Shown one piece after another: positions 57,501 to 64,000 of a stretch of 64,000 nucleotides of DNA. Position 1 is the stretch's first letter. Every line of letters starts with the position of its first letter. Where the stretch lies: positions 69,501 to 133,500 of the forward strand of contig NC_090953.1 of NCBI RefSeq assembly GCF_040807025.1. The letters run 5' to 3'. The notes below the pieces were generated by a model. That model was not told where the DNA came from and did no database searches. It worked only from the letters and a program-made list of their open reading frames with translations. The DNA is from Struthio camelus (lineage: Eukaryota; Chordata; Aves; Struthioniformes; Struthionidae). Made by a program: the position numbers and the translations under genes.

Positions 57501-58780
57501 AGGTAACACCTTTTCTATATTCTCTGCAGGCAACTTGGCTAACACTTCTCTGACAACAACCACGTGTTATTGCAGGGGCATTGTGAAACCCCAGCTACCC
57601 CTGAGGAAAGGTACATTGTCTGTCTCTACATGTGAAAGCCAATCCGTAAATTGATTTTTCTTTAGTACGGGGACTGGCAAAGAAGTAGCTCTGTAACTGA
57701 CAGCCACTTGTTATCATCTTGTCGCTTACTGACACCCTTGGGCACACGAGGTACATCGCAGCTCTCCTCCCTGGGACACCGCACAAAACTCCTGCTCGCG
57801 GGACAGCCTGCCTCCCCACGCCTCCAGGCCATCTGCCTCTACATGAGCGAAGGCAAACACGTACAAGCCTGCTTTGGAGAGAAACCTCAGCCCTAAAGCC
57901 AAGGTTTAAAAAAAAAAAAAACAAAAAAACAAAAAAAAACAACCAGGGAAAGTCAAATATGCATTCCAGGCAGATCCTACTCTGCGCACTCATGGTGCAG
58001 AGTGCTGCAAGGCCCCTGAACCTCCCCACCCTTTTTCCCCCAAACCCATGCCTTGAGGTGGGCAGGAGAAATCCAGGCACCCGCAGCCACCCCAGGGACA
58101 CCCTCGCCTCTCTGGTTCTGCTGAGCCCTCGGCGCAAGGTGGTTCCGGCCCTTACCCGCCACGGGCAATGAGCGCTGCCGCCTACCAGGAGAAACGCATT
58201 GCAAGGCAAAGCCTCCAAAATCGTCAGCGGGCGTACGACCGCCCCCTGGGTTTCTTCTCCTCTTCCTCCGCTCTCGAGGGAAGCTCAATAGCTAGTCCGC
58301 TTCTTCCTGCCTTCGCATGTCTAGAGCACCGGCTTATCGACTGCTCTCAGCTGCCTCCTGCGACGCGACGTTAGTGCTAGAAGCACATCCACCGTGTTGC
58401 TCGGGTATTGGCTCAGAAAGGCGTTTGTTTACTAAAGGAAAGGAAAAGGCAAGAGTACTCCTGGGGCGAACACACGTATATGAACGCAAGCACCATATGA
58501 GGGAGGTCATATGCAATGGCAACACAATCTCTGCTTTACGCTCAGTTATGACAGTAAGGCAGTAAGCCAAACGAATACGAGTTTCAAACTTTCAAAGCAA
58601 CGAACTTATAGAAACAACAGCAAAAAATCCAAACTGTGATGAGGATTTCCCCAGAGTTAGCCCAGAAATACTACAAACCATGATAAGGTATTTGCTTCCC
58701 CTCCAAAGGGTTGCAGCTGCATAAAGAGATACCGAGTTTGCCTTTAATCGCTGCTTTATTCAAAAAGGGGAGGGTGCGGA
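57500..58780. other. Intergenic, A-rich stretch, no gene recognised
   Basis: Includes an interrupted A tract at 57,907-57,941 (retroposon tail or simple repeat). Open frames are short and unsupported. Confidence 0.4.
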
Positions 58781-59210
58781 CACACAAAGCCAGAAGGAAG
58801 GCTTCTCAGGGGAAAAAAAAGCCAGAAGCTTGTAAGCGGCACAAAAAAAGCTTTACAAAGGGGGTGGGGGGGTGCAAAAAGCCCAAAAGATAGAAGAGCT
58901 TAACAGAGTGAACTGGTGGTGCAAAATTGCAAAAGGAAGGATCGAGGGGTAGCAAAAAAAAAAAAAGGAAAAGGAAGGGATGTTGTGGGCTGGGCGAGGG
59001 AGAAGAAACAATTCAGGGTTCTGTGGGGACAAGATGGTGAAAGGGAGGACCTCAGGGGCAAAAAGAACCTCAGCGGAGGAACCTAAAGTCACAAAAAGCC
59101 AAACTCAGGCATCCGCAGAGCACAAATACTTGACAGGAGGGATCGGGGGAGAATGAAAGGCCAGAAGGTGGGCTCTGGGGTGCACAAAATCCAAAGAGAG
59201 GTACCTCTCT
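58780..59210 (+). repeat. Decayed 41-bp satellite, island 3
   Basis: Phrases such as GGTTCTGTGGGGACAAGATG, CCTCAGGGGCAAAAAGAACC and GGGCTCTGGGGTGCACAAAA recur at about 40-bp spacing, as in the other decayed segments, mixed with A tracts. Confidence 0.6.
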
Positions 59211-60120
59211 CAGCACTCATCACGGCAGCACTCCGGCCTCTCCCCGTGCTGAAGATAGGCTGTGCCAGGATTCGCCGTGTCCCCGCGATGCCATCCAGGG
59301 CCCATTTACCCACAGCTGGCTCCTTCCCCCCTCTGTCCACACCAAACCCTGACCTGCTTCGGGACAAGAAAGAGCAAAATAAGTGCCAAAACACTGCAAA
59401 ATGGGTAAATTTGGGGGTAATGGGGAGGGCAGAAGACCATGGGGGACCCTAGGAACCCATCCAGAACGCGTAAGTATTGCTAATAATATTAAAAAGCTGC
59501 TTATACTCCTTGTTTTCTTCCCAGGGATTTTTTGCAAGCATATTCTAGATGAGATTTAAAAGGACAAAATTCCATCAAATTTGCAACCCCTGAACAAGCA
59601 ATGACCTTACTCATTTAGCACTGTCAACCTCCTGCCTTTCTGTTTGTTACACAAAGTAAATAGTCAAAAGAGAGCTCCGTGACAGTCTGCGCAGTTTTGA
59701 AGATTAAACACAAGGGATGTTTGCACAGAGCGTCTCTACCACACTAAAGCATGAAAACATCAGCACTCTCATCATCTTTCGAGGTACTGCAGTCAGCAAG
59801 CTCAGAAGGCTCGTTCAGTTTCTAAAAATATCTGGACTTTTTGAGTAGCGATCGCAGCTTAAAGGCTCTTATTGTCAGAAAAATCTAGTGGCTTGATTAC
59901 TACAGGTATTATTAGCGGAAGCACACAGCCTTTTAAAAAGGGCAGATACTGTCTTTTACGTTTCCAGTGAATCCTCAGAATTCTCATTGCTTTTCATTAG
60001 GAGTCACCTTCTTCCAACCAAGCCGCAAGAGCATTAAAAAGACCAAATACTTTGCTGTCAGGTCAGAACTTCTGCTTCCTGGGGCCTAAAGGGACACGCG
60101 ATTGTCTGCTAAAACAGGTA
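59211..60120. other. Unique sequence, nothing recognised
   Basis: Moderate to low GC, no convincing exon, RNA gene or element. Confidence 0.4.
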
Positions 60121-60127
60121 CTAAACC

Positions 60128-60605
60128 CCCCAAAAGAGAGAGGGGAAGTCGGACAGAGAGATGGGATGGTACAGGGGAAAAGAGGGATAAGGAGGCGGCA
60201 AATAGATGGATGAGGAGCTGAACAGAGGGATGGAAACAGAGAAGACTGGAGAGGTGGATGGAGGGCTGAAGGGGCAAAGAGAGGTACGAAGAGGCAGATA
60301 GACAGAGCAGTTGGGGGGGGTGGTGGAGGGATGGGGAGCCAGGCAGAGGGACAGCAGGCAGGTAGTGGGATCGGGAGAGAAAGAGGACGACGAAGAGCTG
60401 GACAGAGCGATAGGGAGCCAGTCAGAGGGATGGAGAAGCAGACAGAGGGAAGCAGGTATTGACAGAGGGACGGGAAGAGTACAAGAGGGATGAGGAGCTG
60501 GGCAGAGCAACGAGTAGCTAAACAAAGGGATGGGGTATCGGACAGAGCTACGGGGAAAGAAAGAGAAAGATGGAGAGCTGGACAGAGGGACGGGGAGCGG
60601 AACCG
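60128..60605 (+). repeat. Polypurine minisatellite, copy 2
   Basis: Same unit vocabulary as 49,195-49,995 (GACAGAGGGACGGGGAGC) but about 480 bp long. The 3' flank (AACCGGATGGACCCAGGCAG) matches the first copy's flank (AACCAGATGGATCCAGACAG), showing that both belong to one duplicated block. Confidence 0.85.
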
Positions 60606-60769
60606 GATGGACCCAGGCAGCCCGCCCAGGACAGCCCTCGACCCGCTCCAGCCCCGCTCACCCGCCGAGCGCTCTGCGCACCGTTTTCCCCAAGTCTGCC
60701 TGTGTCCTTGTGCCTCCAGAGCGCCTGCGTCCGCGAGAGAGAGGGCGCACGCACGGGCCCACACCAGGG

Positions 60770-61330
60770 AGGAACCTTGCACTCCGTCACGCCCTTTTAC
60801 TACTGCTTGTGCATCAGCCCCTTTCAGACCGTCACGTGCGCACGCTTAACCCCCCAAATTCTCTCAGCCCTTAACAACTTCCATACTCACGGCACCTAGC
60901 TTTTCCACGCTCTTCCCCGTCTTGTTTGAAAACCCTCCCAGAGCTCTTCTGTACTTACGTGCTTCCTTAAAACAGCATCACCGAAATCAACAAAACGGGT
61001 CGAGCGGCTCCTCCTCAGGTTGCTGGCCCTCGGAACACTATTCTGCAAATGAATCAAACCACCAAGGTCACCGGGAGGTTCCTGTTTTGGAGCTTCCTCT
61101 CCCCCCTCCCCCCCCCCAAGCTTTCATTACGGTTCCCTAACCTGGGCAAACGCAGGTCCTCCCTTAAGCACTGCAACAGTTTTTATTCTGGGGTCCCAAG
61201 TTCCCGTTATTACTTGCTGCTAGGCAGCAAAGCAAGGCGAGGACAGGTCGGGTTACAGGTTACCCATCTAGCCATCCTAAATTCTCATTTTAGGCCTCGC
61301 CGGTTACTCCGGGTAAACAGACCAAAATAA
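60770..61330 (-). pseudogene. Displaced, degraded copy of the exon 2 region
   Basis: In order and orientation it resembles about 52.7-53.2 kb. Around 60,950-61,040, CTGTACTTACGTGCTTCCTT and CACCGAAATCAACAAAACG align with the exon 2 donor region and exon body at 52,905-52,960. The donor is lost and the frame is broken. In this duplicate the exon 2 segment sits between the minisatellite and the IQNIG-type exon, so order is changed against the first copy. Confidence 0.5.
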
Positions 61331-61399
61331 AGCTCCAGACAGGCAGGTGAGGCTTCACACAGACCTCGTGGGCCTGCTAGCGCCAGCGATGCCATAGCG

Positions 61400-62165
61400 A
61401 CTGGGCTACCAGGCGCTACTCCCCCCTCTCCTTTGCTGGTCCACGAAGCGTGGCTTGCTACTCACGGGTCCGGTAAGGACGCTGCCAACCTTCCTACGGC
61501 CGAAGGCTCCTCTTCGGGACCGGGCAGAGAACCTTTCCGCTGGCATTTGGATTCTCCTGGCCGCTCCTGACACGCGATAACTGACAGAGGTCTGAGGGCA
61601 GCAGCCCGTAGTTCTTCACGGCAGCATATAGTCCTTCCCCAATGTTCCGAATGCCTAGGATTAAGGCAACGTATAAACACAAAAATACTACCGCTATGGG
61701 GTGGGTGTAAAGCCAAGCTACAATTCCTGCAGCCAACAAAAACCTCTCCGTGTCTGACAGAACGAGCCACGCGCATCAGCGCCTACGGCTCAAGGCCAGC
61801 AACCCCTCCCAGGCGACGCTCTTCTGGCAGCCTGCGTGTCTGAACTCCTCCGTCTCACCTAAGAGTCTCGTCTGGCACAGGATAACTTTGTCAGCCAGCG
61901 CTCGTTGCTGGGGGCATGGTAAAAATCCATTGCCCTACCAAAGCATAAAGCAAAGCAAAAAAGCCGAAAGCTCCGCATAAAATCATAAGAAACCAAACTT
62001 CTTTATAGGCACAAAAAAGCAGAGCTAAGACACACGCAAGCAAGGTCAACGATAGCACGGAAGCCACAAACACCGCTTCCTCCCAGCCCCCGTTCTGGAT
62101 GCCATGACAACCTTCGGGTTGCTGTGAAAGGGAAGTTGGACTAAGCAGCCGCTAGAGATTAATCT
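61400..62165 (-). pseudogene. Duplicate of the 50.25-51.0 kb exon region
   Basis: Diverged copy of 50,250-51,000. It retains the IQNIG-like exon (61,586-61,654: IRNIGEGLYAAVKNY), the upstream mini-exon (61,859-61,907, containing ALADKVILCQTRLL) and the small acceptor near 62,126. The donor after the IRNIG exon is GTCAGT instead of GTAAGT, and a one-base insertion downstream gives a stop. The last exons and promoter of the gene are not present near it. It is most simply a partial duplicate pseudogene, although two exons keep an open frame. Confidence 0.55.
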
Positions 62166-62549
62166 TTCAGAAGCCTTCTGTGTCCGCGTTTTTGGCACAA
62201 CCGCGCTCTGCCCCTCATTCAATTCAGACACGCAGAAGAAGATCCGTCCTCGAAACACCTGCACAGCAACCCCCCCACCTCGTTACACTCAGTGCCCGCT
62301 GTGCCACTTGGATAGAGGATGCTCCGCTGTCTACTCGTTTCCCTGGCATTAGCTATTTCAGAGGGAATTGAGCCGATCGGTCTGCATCTGTGCCATCAGA
62401 GGTAAGAAATCTCAAAGACAGCCACAGCCCAGATTGCCACTAAGCAGTCCTTCTCGCAGCCAGAGAATTTCTGTTCGGGCCTCAAAGGGGATGGATGTAA
62501 GGATGCTGCTGCCAGCACCTGCTTTCCCTTACCACTGTTTTCTAATGGT

Positions 62550-62900
62550 GTTGCTCCCACGGAAGCAGCAGACGTGGAAAGCACTTCTGAGAAAGGCTTG
62601 CCTTTCTCGTCCTGGCAACTTGAGGGCAGGAGATTTTACAGCCACTTCTCTCAGTTTAGTGAAAGCGGCGTCACGTTCCTTGCTCCGGCTCCATTCCCGA
62701 CTCCCTCCAGGAGCTTCTGCCACGGCCTGCTGATACCCGCAAAGCTATGTTAACACCGCTGGAGGAAATTAAATCCTCCCAAAAATCGCTCCCAGTCAGA
62801 ACTGATGAAAAGGACCCTTAATTCCACGAGGCTTTAGCCTTTCTCCTATCTCCCTGCTTCCTCTTTCCCCACATACCATGGCCACGTCATTAACCGGGGG
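62550..62900 (-). mobile_element. Endogenous retrovirus pol relic, copy 2
   Basis: Counterpart of the 51.4-kb relic. Minus-strand frames give GISRPWQKLL and, after a frameshift, EWSRSKERDAAFTKLREVA, again the reverse transcriptase connection signature. It was duplicated with the gene segment, so the insertion predates the duplication. Confidence 0.6.
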
Positions 62901-62950
62901 TTGCACTAACCGAGTCTTCCTGAAATTGCTCTCTTAATTTTACAGTTCAG

Positions 62951-62990
62951 ACACCTCTCTCTCTGTCTCTCTCTCTTCCTCTTCGGTAAC
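62951..62990 (+). repeat. CT-rich microsatellite
   Basis: CTCTCTCTCTGTCTCTCTCTC followed by TTCCTC, a short pyrimidine repeat at the right edge of the duplicated block. Confidence 0.7.
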
Positions 62991-63014
62991 TTTGGTTACA
63001 CTGGACTATCGTCA

Positions 63015-63425
63015 AGGCGACAGACGACCTCCTCGGGGAGGGAAATTGGGCAGGGAGCTGGAAAAAGTGCCTAGGGAAGCTGAGGAAGGGGACTTCCGGG
63101 AACCAGAAGTGGAGGGGACAAACCCGAAGTGACCGGCAAAGCAGCGAGGGAGGAGCGAAAAGGCGCCAGAGGACCTCCTCGGGGAGGGAAATTGGGCAGG
63201 GAGCTGAAAAAAGGGGCTAGGGAGGCTGAGGAAGGGGACTTCCGGGAACCGGAAGTGGAGGGGACAAACCCGAAGTGACCGGCAAAGCAGCGAGGGAGGA
63301 GCGAAAAGGCGCCAGAGGAGCACCTCGGGGAGGGAAATTGGGCAGGGAGCTGAAAAAAGGGGCTAGGAAGGCTGAGGAAGGGGACTTGGCGGAACCGGAA
63401 GTGACCAGAAAAGCACCTAGGTATT
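63015..63425 (+). repeat. 146-bp tandem repeat with palindromic ETS sites
   Basis: About 2.8 copies with exact 146-bp spacing (unit anchors at 63,021, 63,167 and 63,313). Each carries an inverted ETS pair: ACTTCCGGGAACCAGAAGT at 63,092, ACTTCCGGGAACCGGAAGT at 63,238 and a damaged version at 63,384. It lies exactly at the junction between the duplicated gene block and the decayed satellite. Confidence 0.85.
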
Positions 63426-63479
63426 ACTCAATCACCGACAGATGATCCAGGCCGTGATGGAAATTCACCAGTGACCCTT

Positions 63480-64000
63480 AGAAGAGGGATTTAGATAGTT
63501 CCTAAGGGAGCTGCTGGACCGAAAGAAGGCTCTGGGACGCTACAAAGGCCTCAGAAGGCATTCAGATGGTACTAGAGGTTTCCTAAGGCCTCTACACACC
63601 CAAGAGAGCCTTCTGAGAGGTTTGGAGCAGTCTTAGGGGGACTAGACTTCAAATAGATGCCTCCAAGGCAAATGAAGGCTTTGGAAGCAGATTTGAGTTA
63701 ACTAGATTGGAAAATGGAAGAGTCCTTAGAAGATTAGAAGGCATACATTGGGTTCTAGGAGGACGTGTCTAGTTCACATCAAGGCCTCACGGAAGGGACT
63801 TTAGGGAGCCAAAAGGCCAAAGGAGGCGTTCTGTGGGGGTTAGAGGGCAAATGTTGGGGGGGAGGGGTGGGGGTGGTTCCTGAGGGAAGAGACAGCATGC
63901 AGTCGGCACTGGGCACGCCAAAATGGAAAAGGATGGGGCGGGGGGGGGTCTGATGCGACTCAGTTGCAAACAGAGCCGTGGAGCACAACAGGAGAACACA
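63480..64000 (+). repeat. Second copy of the decayed satellite flank
   Basis: Aligns in order and orientation with about 41,820-42,340, for example CTACACACCCAAGAGAGCC, GATTGGAAAATGGAAGAGTC and CAAAATGGAAAAGGA. Identity is high but far from perfect, so this is an old segmental duplication. It runs off the right edge. Confidence 0.85.

Noticed and set aside
61494-62073. Two frames that look like multi-pass membrane proteins
   Set aside because: They start at non-ATG codons, and their hydrophobic parts are T-rich tracts just before splice acceptors. In the first copy the same tracts contain stops and a T17 run.
40141-64000. CR1 LINE 3' end typical of birds
   Set aside because: I saw neither the conserved 3' segment nor its short terminal tandem repeat.
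1-64000. tRNA or rRNA genes
   Set aside because: No A and B box pairs with a cloverleaf and no rRNA core sequence recognised by eye.

Overview
This window looks like vertebrate nuclear DNA, most likely from a bird microchromosome or another GC-rich, repeat-rich avian region. That is an inference. It rests on a satellite with a 41-bp basic period (the period of the chicken CNM and PO41 microchromosome families), strong CpG islands, short introns and decayed retroviral relics. There is no bacterial gene organisation, and most long open frames are by-products of GC-rich tandem repeats.

Layout. (1) 1 to about 40,140 is one uninterrupted, homogenised satellite on a G-rich plus strand. A 41-bp block is paired into 82-bp dimers, three dimers make a unit of about 245 bp, and these are built into higher-order repeats: a 3,423-bp repeat in nearly three copies, then a mosaic repeat of 4,129, 6,069 and 6,237 bp. 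(2) About 40,140-43,260 is the same satellite in a decayed state. (3) 44,420-46,020 is a CpG island that opens with twelve exact 61-bp units, ten of them well conserved and each combining YY1-like, ETS and ZNF143-like promoter motifs. (4) About 46,930-54,900 is a minus-strand multi-exon gene. It has an NRF1-rich CpG promoter, a first and second exon that join in phase, several further candidate exons and a poly(A) signal. I do not recognise its product. (5) 55,440-56,850 is a 76-bp tandem array in which each unit carries an exact NRF1 palindrome and a CTCF-like core. (6) 57,260-63,005 holds old retroviral pol relics, a diverged and rearranged partial duplicate of the gene (60.1-63.0 kb), and a 146-bp repeat with palindromic ETS sites. 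(7) 63,480-64,000 is a second copy of the decayed satellite flank seen at 41.8-42.3 kb.

How the parts relate. Decayed satellite appears in at least four separate places around a young homogenised array, so the array probably grew from one of many dispersed old seeds. The two short-unit arrays (61 bp and 76 bp) are separate satellites made of promoter or insulator motifs, and they flank the gene on both sides. They are the most unusual part of the window. All regulatory claims are motif readings by eye and were not tested.
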